DNA of 64,000 bases from Frigoribacterium sp. Leaf415 (GTDB lineage Bacteria; Actinomycetota; Actinomycetes; Actinomycetales; Microbacteriaceae), in assembly GCF_001424645.1 (NCBI RefSeq), contig NZ_LMQR01000001.1:861301-925300 (forward strand), written 5' to 3'. The position numbers and the translations under genes are program-made. Under the pieces are notes generated by a model. The model saw only the letters and a program-made list of their open reading frames with translations, did no database searches and had not been told where the DNA came from. Shown piece by piece: positions 8,418 through 17,992 of the stretch. Positions within the stretch are counted from its first letter, which is position 1. Every line of letters begins with the position of its first letter.

Positions 8418-8894
8418 TCAGGCCGTCGACGTGCCGAAGCGGGCCGCCTGCTCGCCCGAGAGGGCTGCGTCGAGACGACCGAGCATGTCGGCACCCATCG
8501 TCGGCAGGTCGTCCAGCCGGAACCACCGGGCGTCGGTGTTCTCGCCGTCCGCGGGGGAGGGCTCGCCCGAGACGTAGCGCATGACGAAGGTGTGGTCGAG
8601 GTACTGGGCGCGGTCGCCGTTCGGGTAGACGACCTCGCCGGTCACCCCGATCGACGCCAGCCGCTGGGGAACGACGTGGAGGTCGGCTTCCTCGAGCGTC
8701 TCGCGGACGGCGGCGTCGGCAGGGTGCTCGCCCGGGTCGACGATGCCCGTCACCGGAGTCCAGGCGCCGGTGTCGGCTCGGCGCACCAGCAGCGTCTCGT
8801 CACCGCGGACGACCACCGCGGTCACGCCGGCCAGCCACAGCGGTGCCGTGCCGATCTTCTCGCGAAGGGACAGGACGAAGTCGGGAGTGGCCAT
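8418..8894 (-). CDS. Nudix hydrolase
   Basis: A 158-aa protein with a Nudix box GIVDPGEHPADAAVRETLEE at about residues 51-70. The consensus Gly after the EE pair is replaced by Asp (REtlEEADL), but the metal-binding glutamates are all kept. N-terminal PLWLAGVTAVVVRGDETLLVRR is the usual first strand pair. It should hydrolyse a nucleoside diphosphate linked to another group; the substrate cannot be told. It is convergent with the Stealth gene and divergent from the MpaB-like gene. An ACCCTA (TAGGGT on the coding strand) lies 6 nt before the ATG. Confidence 0.93.
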   Translation of the reverse strand: MATPDFVLSLREKIGTAPLWLAGVTAVVVRGDETLLVRRADTGAWTPVTGIVDPGEHPADAAVRETLEEADLHVVPQRLASIGVTGEVVYPNGDRAQYLDHTFVMRYVSGEPSPADGENTDARWFRLDDLPTMGADMLGRLDAALSGEQAARFGTSTA

Positions 8895-8900
8895 GTCAGC

Positions 8901-8906
8901 ACCCTA
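8901..8906 (-). promoter_or_regulatory. -10-like box of the Nudix gene, leaderless arrangement
   Basis: On the minus strand TAGGGT precedes the ATG by 6 nt, the same spacing as at the divergent MpaB-like gene 15 bp away. Confidence 0.4.
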
Positions 8907-8920
8907 TCGACGGCCCGCCG

Positions 8921-8926
8921 TAGGCT
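8921..8926 (+). promoter_or_regulatory. -10-like box of the MpaB-like gene, leaderless arrangement
   Basis: TAGGCT ends 6 nt before ATG 8933 and faces the Nudix promoter, so both transcripts probably begin at their start codons. Confidence 0.4.
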
Positions 8927-8932
8927 GACCGC

Positions 8933-9766
8933 ATGCGACTGCCCTGGACCCTTCACGGCTCGGACGTGCGGCGCATCTCCGACATGGCGGGGGAGTCGGT
9001 GCTGTTGGCCGGTGGTGGCAGGGCGATCCTGCTGCAACTGGCGAACCCCGGGGTGGGGCACGGCGTCGCGGAGCACAGCGACTTCGTCGAGCGTCCGTTG
9101 TCGCGGCTGCACGGCACGATGACGTACCTCTACTCCATCGTCTTCGGCACCCCGTCCGAGGTGGCCCACGTCCGCCGGGTCGTCGGTCGGGCGCACCGTC
9201 CGGTGCACGACGGCGAGTCCTCGTCGGTGCGGTACGACGCGTTCGACCCCGGGATGCAGCTCTGGGTCGCGGCGACCCTCTACGACTCGGCCCTGCAGTT
9301 GTTCGAGCGGGTGCACGGGCCGATCGACCCGGCCCACGCCGAGACCGTCTACCAGGACTACGCCCTCGTGGGCACGTCGCTGCAGATGCCGCGAGAGCTG
9401 TGGCCGGCCGACGTGGCATCGTTCCGGCGGTACTGGGACGACGCCGTCGAACATCTCATGGTGGACGACGTCACCCGTCGGGTCGCGCACGAGCTGTTGC
9501 ACCCGACGACGGGGCCGTGGTGGCTGAGAGCGGTGATGCCGCTCGCGCGGCTCGTCACCGCGGGGTCCCTGCCGCGCAGCGTCCGAGACGACTTCGGGCT
9601 CCCGTGGTCGACCGGCGCCCAGCGTCGCTACGACCGGGTGATGCTCGTCACGGCCGTCGTGGTGCCGCATCTGCCCCCGCGCCTCCGTCATGTGCTCCGT
9701 GACGGGTACCTTCGGCGGCTGCGTTCGGCGATGGCGGCCGAGGCGCGCACGCCCTCCCGCGGCTGA
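8933..9766 (+). CDS. oxygenase MpaB family protein (DUF2236)
   Basis: A 277-aa, mostly helical protein of the DUF2236/MpaB family, whose members include the rubber oxygenase Lcp and fungal MpaB; many actinobacterial copies are uncharacterised. Visible family features are the N-terminal LLAGGGRAILLQLANPGVGHGV with H and the HSDF segment, RPLSRLHGTMTYLYSIVFGT, the RVVGRAHRPVHD histidine motif near residue 90, and LWVAATLYDSALQLFE. These histidines are candidate haem or metal ligands by family comparison. The physiological substrate is unknown. The ATG is supported by a -10-like box 6 nt upstream. The gene is followed by a block of inverted repeats. Confidence 0.86.
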   Translation: MRLPWTLHGSDVRRISDMAGESVLLAGGGRAILLQLANPGVGHGVAEHSDFVERPLSRLHGTMTYLYSIVFGTPSEVAHVRRVVGRAHRPVHDGESSSVRYDAFDPGMQLWVAATLYDSALQLFERVHGPIDPAHAETVYQDYALVGTSLQMPRELWPADVASFRRYWDDAVEHLMVDDVTRRVAHELLHPTTGPWWLRAVMPLARLVTAGSLPRSVRDDFGLPWSTGAQRRYDRVMLVTAVVVPHLPPRLRHVLRDGYLRRLRSAMAAEARTPSRG

Positions 9767-9791
9767 GCCGACCCGTCGCCGGGGCCCGGGG

Positions 9792-9871
9792 CGGCAGCTC
9801 CCACCTCCAGTCACGGGGTTCTCATCCCTTGTCGGCAATTCCTGACTCCTGTCACGGTGTCTTCGTCCCTT
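9792..9871 (+). repeat. two direct tandem units (about 40-41 bp) of the 86-bp element's left half
   Basis: Unit 1 (9792-9830) and unit 2 (9831-9871) run head-to-tail into the first full element at 9872. All share the pattern CCTCC/ACTCC, then TGTCACGG or CAGTCACGG, and the end TCATCCCTT/TCGTCCCTT. Unit 2 begins GTCGGCAATTCCTGAC. This is direct duplication of a unit that elsewhere occurs as an inverted pair. Confidence 0.7.
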
Positions 9872-9957
9872 GTCGGCAACTCCTGCCTCCTGGCACGGCG
9901 ATCGCAGGCAGGGGCGTGTCGGCGTCGTTCGAGCGACGTGAAGCAGGAATTGCCGAC
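9872..9957. repeat. 86-bp imperfect palindromic element, copy 1
   Basis: Begins GTCGGCAACTCCTGCC and ends in the inverted GCAGGAATTGCCGAC. It is one of three copies in the 650-bp non-coding stretch after the MpaB-like gene. The interior differs from the other copies while the termini are kept. Confidence 0.8.
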
Positions 9958-10040
9958 TCGATCGGGCCGTGTTCGGGTCGGTCGGTCCTCGTCGGCCTGA
10001 CTGCACCGGGACGGCCGTGGGTCGACGGCACCGAGCGGGG

Positions 10041-10126
10041 GGCGGCAACTCCTGCCCTGTGCCGCACGACGGGCCATGTCAGGCGGGACGAGGTGGCGCC
10101 CGCAGCAGGGGGCAGGAATTGCCGAC
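10041..10126. repeat. 86-bp imperfect palindromic element, copy 2
   Basis: Begins GGCGGCAACTCCTGCC (second base altered from the family GTCGG) and ends GGCAGGAATTGCCGAC. The left 38 bp are almost identical to copy 3, so the two are a recent duplication. Confidence 0.8.
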
Positions 10127-10205
10127 ACGAGCGGGCCGCGACCGGGGCGGTCGATCGTCGTCGGCGTGGCTGCACCTGACGAGCGGGGTCGGCTGCACCG
10201 AGTGG

Positions 10206-10291
10206 GTCGGCAACTCCTGCCCTGTGCCGCACGACGGGCCATGGAAAGCGGCGCAGGAGGTCGCGCGCAGCAGGAGGCAGGAATTGCCGAC
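10206..10291. repeat. 86-bp imperfect palindromic element, copy 3
   Basis: Begins GTCGGCAACTCCTGCC and ends GGCAGGAATTGCCGAC. The left half reads almost as copy 2; the centre has diverged. The stretch from here to the phosphodiesterase stop at 10418 holds only a weak direct repeat of GGCACCTGG(G/A)CGGC and no gene. Confidence 0.8.
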
Positions 10292-10417
10292 CGTGCGCGA
10301 AGCCGGCCGCGGCAGGCGGCACCTGGGCGGCGTGTGGCACCTGGACGGCAGGCGGGGCCGACCCAGCGGGCGAGTGCAGCGCGGCAGGGCCGGGGCGGTG
10401 CCATGAGGACCCGCCCC

Positions 10418-11386
10418 TCAGAGAGTGTCGATCGGCCCCGTCAAGGTGAGGTCGCGCGGCACGACGGGCACCGGGGCCGTGTCGGTCGCCCGGTGGCGAG
10501 GGGCGGCCGGGGCGATGCGCACGCCGGCGACGGCCAGCCGTTCGGCCACCACGTCGGCGGGGACGTACTCGCCCACGGTCTCGTAGGTGCCGATCGGCAC
10601 GACGGAGTGCACGACCGTGCCCTCGTAGACGTGCACCAGGTTGAACGCCTGCGCGCCGTCGCGGCCGCGGGTGCCGCCGCCGGCCACGTTCAGGTCTTGT
10701 GTGTAGCAGGTGGCCGACGCGACCGAGACGGGCACGCCCGCGAAGGTGGCGTTGGTCGAGTAGTGCAGGTGTCCGGCGATGATCGAGCGGACGTCGCTGC
10801 CCTCGATCACCTCGGCCAGTGCCGCCTGGTCGCGCAGCTCGACGAGCGCCGTCAGGTCTTGCACGCTCGGCACCGGCGGGTGGTGCATGGCGATGATGGT
10901 GCCGTCGGGGGCGTCGGTCGAGAGCTCTTCGGCCAGCCAGTCGAGCTGGTCACCGGACAGTCGGCCGAAGTGGTGGCCCGGCACGGTCGTGTCGAGGGTG
11001 ATGACGCGCAGGCCGTTCACGTCGTAGACGAGATCGACCGGTCGCTGCGAGGGCAGCTGACCGAAGAGCTCGGACCGGAACGCGCTGCGGTCGTCGTGGT
11101 TGCCCATGGCCCAGATCACCTGGGCGCCGAGCCGCTCGGCCACGGGCTCGATCAGGGCGCGGAGCTTGCGGTACGCGTCGGGCTCGCCCTTGTCGGCGAG
11201 GTCGCCGGTGAAGACGATGGCCTCGGGTCGCCCGTCGGACGCCTCGATCTCGTCCATGATCTGACGCAGTCGGGCCTCGCTGTCGACCGCACCGTAGAGG
11301 TCGCGGTCACCGCCGACGAGGTGCGTGTCGCTGAGGTGCAGGATGAAGTGGTTCGGCCTGGGGTGTTCGGCCGTCCGGAGATCCAT
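10418..11386 (-). CDS. calcineurin-like metallophosphoesterase, CpdA-type cyclic-nucleotide phosphodiesterase
   Basis: Probably hydrolyses a cyclic nucleotide or related phosphodiester (inferred from the CpdA-like family). Counting from the chosen start, the 322-aa protein has every metal-binding motif in order: SDTHL (D-x-H), FTGDLADKG (GDxxD), AMGNHDDR (GNHD), MHHPPVP and AGHLHYS (GHxH). An in-frame GTG at 11449 would add 21 residues; ATG 11386 has GAGAG at good spacing and begins just before the conserved [10 protein letters not shown] strand, so I prefer it. The gene ends beside the repeat block and stands alone. Confidence 0.9.
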   Translation of the reverse strand: MDLRTAEHPRPNHFILHLSDTHLVGGDRDLYGAVDSEARLRQIMDEIEASDGRPEAIVFTGDLADKGEPDAYRKLRALIEPVAERLGAQVIWAMGNHDDRSAFRSELFGQLPSQRPVDLVYDVNGLRVITLDTTVPGHHFGRLSGDQLDWLAEELSTDAPDGTIIAMHHPPVPSVQDLTALVELRDQAALAEVIEGSDVRSIIAGHLHYSTNATFAGVPVSVASATCYTQDLNVAGGGTRGRDGAQAFNLVHVYEGTVVHSVVPIGTYETVGEYVPADVVAERLAVAGVRIAPAAPRHRATDTAPVPVVPRDLTLTGPIDTL

Positions 11387-11557
11387 GGTTCTCTCAATCG
11401 ATGTCGCCGACGCGGGCTCGGAACGAGACCCTCGTTGTTGATTCGTCACCAGTCCATCACCCGTTTGCCATGAGTGGGGTGAACGTGCGCGCGCGTTTCG
11501 GTGAACGGTCGACGAACGGACCGCATTCCCGAGCGACGACGCTAGCCCGGCGCACGG

Positions 11558-11594
11558 GACGACGCGACCCCCAGGAGGCGGGGGTCGCGTCGTC
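11558..11594 (-). terminator. hairpin downstream of the zinc alcohol dehydrogenase
   Basis: Perfect 15-bp arms (GACGACGCGACCCCC at 11558-11572 and its complement at 11580-11594) around a 7-nt loop, 24 bp beyond the stop of the alcohol dehydrogenase gene. Confidence 0.75.
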
Positions 11595-11617
11595 GGCGCA
11601 GCGAACGGTCCGAGGCG

Positions 11618-12793
11618 TCAGGGCTTGAGGACGACCTTGATGCAGCCGTCCTCCTTGTTCTTGAAGACGTCGTACATGGCCGCGGCCTCGGAGAGCGGCA
11701 CCGGGTGGGTGACGAGGTCCTCGGTGCCGAGCGGGTCGGTCGGGTCCTCGACGAGCGGCATCAGCGTGTCCATCCACTTCTGGACGTTGCACTGGCCCAT
11801 CTTGATGGTGATCTGCTTGTCGAACAGCGTGAGGAAGGGCGTGGGGTCGGCGGTGCCGCCGTAGACCCCGCTGAGCGAGACGGTGCCGCCGCGGCGGACG
11901 ATCTCGAAGGCGAGGTGCATGGCACCCAGGCTGTCGATGCCGGCCTTCTGCATGACGGCCTGGCCGATCGTGTCGGGCAGGGCGGCGGCGAACTTCTGCA
12001 CGAGGCCGATGCCGGCGTGCTCGTGGGCCTCCATGCCGACGGCGTCCACGACGGAGTCGGGACCACGGTCGTCGGTCATGCCCTTGACGACGTCGGCGAC
12101 GTCCTTCGTCAGGTCGAGGACCTCGATGCCGTGGCGCTCGGCCATGGCACGACGCTCCGGCACCGGGTCGATGCCGATGACGCGGTAGCCGCGGTACTTT
12201 CCGATGCGCGAGGCGAACTGGCCGACCGGGCCGAGGCCCAGCACGACCAGGGTGCCGCCCTCGGGCACCTGGGCGTACTCGACGCCCTGCCACGCGGTCG
12301 GCAGGATGTCGCTGAGGAACAGGTAACGCTCGTCGGGCAGGTCGGCCCCGACCTTGACGAGGTTGAAGTCGGCACGCGAGATGCGGAGCTGCTCGGCCTG
12401 GCCACCGGGGACCTGGCCGTAGAGCTTGCTGAAGCCGTAGAGGGTGGCGCCCGAGTCGTACTCGGTGACCTGGGTGGTCTCGCACTGCGAGAAGAGTCCG
12501 CGGTCGCACATGAAGCAGTGGCCGCAGGCGATGACGAACGGGACGACGACGCGGTCGCCGACCTTGATGCGGCTGACGTCGGGGCCGACCTGGGTGACGA
12601 CGCCCATGGTCTCGTGGCCGAGCACGTCACCCTTGTCGAGGAACGCGCCGAGCGCGTCGTAGAGATGCAGGTCGCTTCCGCAGATGGCCGCCGAGGTGAC
12701 CTTGATGACCGCGTCGCCGGGTTCGATGATCGTGGGGTCGGGGACGTCTTCGACGGAGACGTTGGTGACGGACTGGTACGTGAGTGCCTTCAT
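11618..12793 (-). CDS. zinc-dependent alcohol dehydrogenase (MDR family)
   Basis: NAD(P)-dependent oxidation or reduction of an alcohol/aldehyde pair. The 391-aa protein has the catalytic zinc ligands Cys38 (AAICGSDLH) and His60-Glu61 (LGHETMG), the structural-zinc cysteines Cys90, Cys93, Cys96 and Cys104 (CGHCFMC...C), and the Rossmann loop VLGLGPVGQFASR at about residues 183-195. The length and the LFSQCETTQ segment resemble the FdhA/formaldehyde-dehydrogenase-like branch, but the substrate is not predictable. It is a single gene with its own terminator. Confidence 0.93.
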   Translation of the reverse strand: MKALTYQSVTNVSVEDVPDPTIIEPGDAVIKVTSAAICGSDLHLYDALGAFLDKGDVLGHETMGVVTQVGPDVSRIKVGDRVVVPFVIACGHCFMCDRGLFSQCETTQVTEYDSGATLYGFSKLYGQVPGGQAEQLRISRADFNLVKVGADLPDERYLFLSDILPTAWQGVEYAQVPEGGTLVVLGLGPVGQFASRIGKYRGYRVIGIDPVPERRAMAERHGIEVLDLTKDVADVVKGMTDDRGPDSVVDAVGMEAHEHAGIGLVQKFAAALPDTIGQAVMQKAGIDSLGAMHLAFEIVRRGGTVSLSGVYGGTADPTPFLTLFDKQITIKMGQCNVQKWMDTLMPLVEDPTDPLGTEDLVTHPVPLSEAAAMYDVFKNKEDGCIKVVLKP

Positions 12794-12856
12794 GTGTCCC
12801 GTCTACGCCCCTCGGTGCCGTGCCTCCTGAACGAGGGGTACGGGGGCACGGAAAAG

Positions 12857-12894
12857 CCTCGGGGCGGCCGGGCCTGGGCCCGACCGCCCCGAGG
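12857..12894 (-). terminator. intrinsic terminator of rplU-rpmA
   Basis: On the minus strand a GC-rich hairpin (CCTCGGGGCGGTCGGGC pairing with GCCCGGCCGCCCCGAGG) is followed directly by CTTTTC, the classic stem plus U-run. Confidence 0.88.
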
Positions 12895-12916
12895 CGGATG
12901 CTGCGTGTGGTGTCGC

Positions 12917-13183
12917 CTAGGCGACAGCCGTCGCGGAGGCGACGATGTTGACGACCTTGCGGCCGCCCTTGTTGCCGAACTCGACCGAGCCGGGGGCGAG
13001 GGCGAAGAGGGTGTCGTCGCCGCCGCGGCCGACGTTGACGCCCGGGTGGAAGTGGGTGCCGCGCTGGCGGACGATGATCTCGCCGGCGAGGACGACCTGG
13101 CCGCCGAAGCGCTTCACGCCGAGGCGCTGTGCGTTCGAGTCACGACCGTTGCGGGTGGACGATGCGCCCTTTTTGTGTGCCAT
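12917..13183 (-). CDS. rpmA: 50S ribosomal protein L27
   Basis: An 88-aa ribosomal protein near the peptidyl-transferase centre. It starts [20 protein letters not shown] and contains LGVKRFGGQ and [20 protein letters not shown], diagnostic of L27. The N-terminus begins directly with MAHKKG, without the cleaved extension of Firmicutes. It follows rplU by 14 bp in the usual rplU-rpmA operon and is closed by an intrinsic terminator. The usual obg gene does not follow; an alcohol dehydrogenase does. Confidence 0.98.
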   Translation of the reverse strand: MAHKKGASSTRNGRDSNAQRLGVKRFGGQVVLAGEIIVRQRGTHFHPGVNVGRGGDDTLFALAPGSVEFGNKGGRKVVNIVASATAVA

Positions 13184-13197
13184 GTGTTGTCAGCCCC

Positions 13198-13509
13198 TTA
13201 GTTGGTGGTGATCGAGGTGATCTTGACGCGGGTCAGGTCGGCACGGAAGCCCATGCGACGCTTGTAACCGGTCTTGTTCTTGTAGTTCTGGATGACGATC
13301 TTGGGGCCGCGCAGGTCGTTCAGGACCTCGCCCTCGACCGTGACCTTCGCCAGGTCGTCGCCCGACAGGATGGTGTCGCCGTCGACGTGCAGGACGGGGA
13401 CGAACGAGACGGTGTCGGCGGTCGCGGCCTTGAGGCGGTCGACGGTCAGGATCGTGCCGACCTCGACCTTCTCCTGACGGCCACCGGCGCGCACGATTGC
13501 GAAAGCCAT
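13198..13509 (-). CDS. rplU: 50S ribosomal protein L21
   Basis: A 103-aa 50S protein. [18 protein letters not shown] at the N-terminus and [20 protein letters not shown] near the C-terminus (followed by TRVKI) identify L21. The frame is open 32 codons upstream, but ATG 13509 has GGAG at good spacing and gives the conserved start. The 5' leader to the divergent gene at 13599 is about 90 bp and includes a run of seven A/T pairs just before the GGAG. Confidence 0.97.
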   Translation of the reverse strand: MAFAIVRAGGRQEKVEVGTILTVDRLKAATADTVSFVPVLHVDGDTILSGDDLAKVTVEGEVLNDLRGPKIVIQNYKNKTGYKRRMGFRADLTRVKITSITTN

Positions 13510-13585
13510 GGGAACTCCAAAAAAAGTGGGGGATGTGACGCCCGGACTGCCGGACGACGTCGTGGTGCCACGAGGACAACTTGGA

Positions 13586-13591
13586 TAGTCT
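13586..13591 (+). promoter_or_regulatory. -10-like box, leaderless arrangement
   Basis: TAGTCT ends 7 nt before ATG 13599, in the only AT-rich stretch of the rplU intergenic region, suggesting a leaderless transcript for the divergent gene. Confidence 0.4.
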
Positions 13592-13598
13592 TTCACAA

Positions 13599-14240
13599 AT
13601 GTCACGACCGATCAAACTTCGCCGCCCGCCGCAGTTCACGGCCGAGATCGTCGATGACGCCCGCGAACGCCTGCTCGACCTGCTCGACGACCTGAAGACG
13701 CTCACCACCGACCACGCCGACGACATCGAGGTCTGGGGCTCGGCCGTGACGGCGGCCGGCTGGGAGATCGCGAGCCTCGGCCAGTGGCTCGGCCTCGAGG
13801 GCGAGGCGGTGCTGCTGCTGGGCGGCGCGTCGTACCCCGAGATCGCCGAGCACCAGGGCACGAGCGCGTCGGCCGTGTACGCCCGGGTCGGCCGGTCGCT
13901 CACGCTCGCTCCGTACGCGCACGCGTCCGGCGCCGACGGGGCGACCACCCGCGTCTCGGCCGAGGGCCTCGACCAGGCCCGGGCCGAGTACGACCAGGAG
14001 GCGCGGGCCGGCGACCCGACGGACGTCGCCCCGGCGGCCACGCCCGTCGGCGACTCGCTGGCCGACCGCGTGCCCGAGGTGCTGCGGGCCGGCGCCCGCC
14101 GAACGACCGAGATCGTCGCCGCCCTGCCGGACTACCGGCGCAGCAGCGTGCTGTCGACGCTGAGCGTCCTCGCCCGCCAGGGCGTGGTCGAACGGGTGGG
14201 GCACGGCGTCTACGCCCTGCCCCACCCGCCGACCGACTGA
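13599..14240 (+). CDS. hypothetical protein with possible HTH and winged-helix regions
   Basis: A 213-aa protein, divergent from rplU. The middle ([25 protein letters not shown]) looks like a helix-turn-helix, and the C-terminus ([41 protein letters not shown]) reads like a winged helix with the beta-wing [12 protein letters not shown]-binding role is inferred from these patterns only. A linker of about 50 residues (residues 115-165) is Ala/Asp-rich. A TTG at 13581 is in frame, but ATG 13599 fits the nearby -10-like box. I do not recognise the family. Confidence 0.7.
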   Translation: MSRPIKLRRPPQFTAEIVDDARERLLDLLDDLKTLTTDHADDIEVWGSAVTAAGWEIASLGQWLGLEGEAVLLLGGASYPEIAEHQGTSASAVYARVGRSLTLAPYAHASGADGATTRVSAEGLDQARAEYDQEARAGDPTDVAPAATPVGDSLADRVPEVLRAGARRTTEIVAALPDYRRSSVLSTLSVLARQGVVERVGHGVYALPHPPTD

Positions 14241-14262
14241 CCCCTCCGGCGGCGTCGCTCGA

Positions 14263-14768
14263 TCAGTCCGGGGCGACGGCCACCGCCTCGTGGAGTCCGA
14301 ACGCCCGCAGCTCGTCGTCTGTGAGCATGCGCGACCGGATCAGGAAGCGCTTCCCTTCAGGACTCTCGACCGAGAACCCGGCCCCGCGGCCGGGGACGAC
14401 GTCGATGGTGAGGTGGGTGTACTTCCAGTACTCGAACTGGCTGCGCGACATGTAGACCTCGACGGGGTCGATCCCGTCGACGTGCAGGTCGCCGAGGTGG
14501 ACGTCGACGGCCCCCACCCGGAAGAACCCCACGGGGTAGCACATCGGCGACGAGCCGTCGCAGCAGCCTCCCGACTGGTGGAACATCAGCGGGCCGTGCT
14601 GGGCCGTCAGGGCGACGAGGAAGGTCGCTGCCTCCGGTGAGACGTCGACCCGGGAGGGGGTGGAGGCGACCGCCCCGGAGGCGGGGGCCGGCGTGACCTC
14701 GCCGACCCGCGCCTCCTCGCCTGACGCTGCTGATGCCGGCGGCGCAGCGGCCGTCTGCTCGGGCGTCA

Positions 14769-14769
<1 letters not shown>
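14263..14769 (-). CDS. DUF779 domain protein, partner of aldehyde dehydrogenase
   Basis: A 168-aa protein whose ATG overlaps the stop of the aldehyde dehydrogenase gene (ATGA). After a low-complexity Ala/Pro-rich N-terminus of about 45 residues, the DUF779 core has the cysteine cluster GGCCDGSSPMCYP followed by DVHLGDLHVDGIDPVEVYMS and QFEYWKYTHLTIDVVPGRG. DUF779 genes commonly lie beside ExaC/AldB-type acetaldehyde dehydrogenases; the cysteines suggest a metal site or redox helper, but the biochemical role is not established. The frame continues far upstream as an antisense shadow of the dehydrogenase; the overlap start is the sensible one. Confidence 0.88.
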
Positions 14770-16310
<1,541 letters not shown>

Positions 16311-16511
16311 GACGGTCCCTTTCGACGACGGTGTCGGGTCGGCGGCGGGGGTCGCCCGCCGGTGGCGGCAGGCTACGTCGGGGGAGGTTGCATCGGGTTG
16401 CGCGTCACGGCCCGCGGGCGGGCGCGGCCGCCGGGTTCCGGGGCCTAGGTGAACCGGAGGTGCGGGGTTCCAGGGCTGTGGGGTTCCGGAGGCGCGGGGC
16501 GCGAGGGCGCG

Positions 16512-17753
16512 TCAGTCCCGGTTCTCGAGGGCCTCGAGGTGCGTGACGAGGTGCGTCCGTCGGGGCGATCCCGGGGGCAGTCGACGCAGCAGCTCGAGCA
16601 GGACGCGGACGTCGTCGCGGCCCGTGGTCGACTCGGAGTACGACAGCAGGGTGTCGATCGAGCCTCCGGTGAGGAGCGCGTCCCGGACGGTCGCGGCGAC
16701 CTCGGCCCGGAGGGCGACGACGCCGGGTGCCGTGGACGAGGGGAGGGCCGGGCCCGTGTCGGCCCGCACAGCCGCGCGGTGGGCGCCGCGGTCGACGAGC
16801 CCGACGAGCGTGTCGAGGTCGAGCGTCACCGGGCGGGGCAGTCGGTACGGGCGCGACAAGGGGACCAGCGTCGGGTCGAGGGCCTCGACGACGTGGCGGA
16901 GGCGGACCATCTCGGGCCGCAGGGTGGACACCGCGTCGACGTCGCCGTAGACCGCGTCGGCCAGCTCGTGGGCGGTGTAGCCGGCGGGGCGGTGGGCGAG
17001 CAGGGCCATGATCTCGGAGTGCCGCGCACCCAGCGCGATCCGGCCGTCCCCGACCGTGAGGACCGCCTCGTCGCGACCGAGGGTCGTCAGGCCGGCGGGG
17101 GAGTCGGGCCCGGGGCGGACCGGGTGCCGCGCGGTGCGGGTCGGGGCGCGACCGACCGCGGCGAACCCCAGGAGTGCGAGATGCGCCTCCACGGCCGCGA
17201 CCGTCGCCGTGACCAGGGGCAGCGTCAGCGAGCCGGCCGCCCGCTCGTCGCCCGTGATGTCGACGACGCCGATCAGGCGCCCGTCGACGGGGTCGTGGAC
17301 CGGCACGGCCGTGCAGCTCCAGGCCCGCACGCGGTGGTTCCAGTGTTCGTCACCACGGATCTGCACGCCCCGGTCGAGCACGAGGGCCGTGCCCGGGGCC
17401 GAGGTGCCGACCCGCGCCTCCGACCAGCCGGCGCCGGCGACGAAGAGCATGTCCTCGGCGCGGCGGCGGGCCGTGTGGTCGCCCTCGACCCAGAGCAGGC
17501 GCCCGTGCTCGTCGCCGATCGCGACGAGCAGTCCCGAGCCAGAGACGTCGTCCACCAGCAGACGGCGCACCACGGGGAGGGCCGGTGCCAACGGGTGGTC
17601 GCGGCGCCGGTCGTCGAGGTCGTCCTCGGGCAGCTCGAGCCGGGGCAGGCCGTCGGGATCGAGCCGGCGTCGGGAGGCGCGGTCCCACGACTCGCGCACC
17701 ACCCGGCGCTGCGGCCCGACGTCGCGGGGCGGACGGCTCGCGGTCAGGGGCAT
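16512..17753 (-). CDS. GAF-domain transcriptional regulator of the aldehyde dehydrogenase locus
   Basis: A 413-aa protein resembling the sensor half of AcoR-type activators but lacking an AAA+ sigma54 domain. The N-terminal about 60 residues match the AcoR-like leader (VVRESWDRASRRRLDPD). A GAF-like part spans about residues 65-190 (LLVAIGDEHGRLLWVEG, AGWSEARVGTSAPGTALV, SCTAVPVHDP, GVVDITG). The C-terminal half has a winged-helix-like segment (GARHSEIMALLAHRPAGYTAHELADAVYGD). Such proteins typically sit beside aldehyde dehydrogenase-DUF779 pairs, so it probably controls 16310-14263. The ligand is unknown. Confidence 0.82.
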   Translation of the reverse strand: MPLTASRPPRDVGPQRRVVRESWDRASRRRLDPDGLPRLELPEDDLDDRRRDHPLAPALPVVRRLLVDDVSGSGLLVAIGDEHGRLLWVEGDHTARRRAEDMLFVAGAGWSEARVGTSAPGTALVLDRGVQIRGDEHWNHRVRAWSCTAVPVHDPVDGRLIGVVDITGDERAAGSLTLPLVTATVAAVEAHLALLGFAAVGRAPTRTARHPVRPGPDSPAGLTTLGRDEAVLTVGDGRIALGARHSEIMALLAHRPAGYTAHELADAVYGDVDAVSTLRPEMVRLRHVVEALDPTLVPLSRPYRLPRPVTLDLDTLVGLVDRGAHRAAVRADTGPALPSSTAPGVVALRAEVAATVRDALLTGGSIDTLLSYSESTTGRDDVRVLLELLRRLPPGSPRRTHLVTHLEALENRD

Positions 17754-17895
17754 CGAGCACCAATCGTCGTCGATCGGGGCGAGGCGGCCGTCGTGCGGCG
17801 TCGTCGCCGGGGTGCTGTCAGCGTACGACGGCGCGCGGCCCCGGGGAAGGGCGCCGCGTGGGGGTCTGCTGTGACCTCACGGGACCGGTCGAACC

Positions 17896-17992
17896 GTCGG
17901 CAAATCCTGCGTGCCGTCGCGGCGGCGCGAGGCGCCCCCCGTGTACCCGGGCTGTCCGTCACCGCGGGCGACAGGAGGCAGGACTTACCGAC
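17896..17992. repeat. palindromic element of the 86-bp family, 97-bp divergent copy
   Basis: Begins GTCGGCAAATCCTGC and ends GGCAGGACTTACCGAC, with both termini carrying substitutions. Its right end overlaps the 3' end of the SDR gene and supplies that gene's TAA stop codon (17985-17987). The rest of the 231-bp gap between this gene and the GAF regulator holds nothing else recognisable. Confidence 0.75.

Noticed and set aside
9792-10291. CRISPR array
   Set aside because: Spacing and unit lengths are irregular, copies are inverted rather than direct, and no cas gene is present.
9830-10400. Small coding frames in the repeat block (GNSCPVPHDG-like peptides)
   Set aside because: They follow from the repeats themselves in several frames; none has a start with ribosome binding site or a family match.
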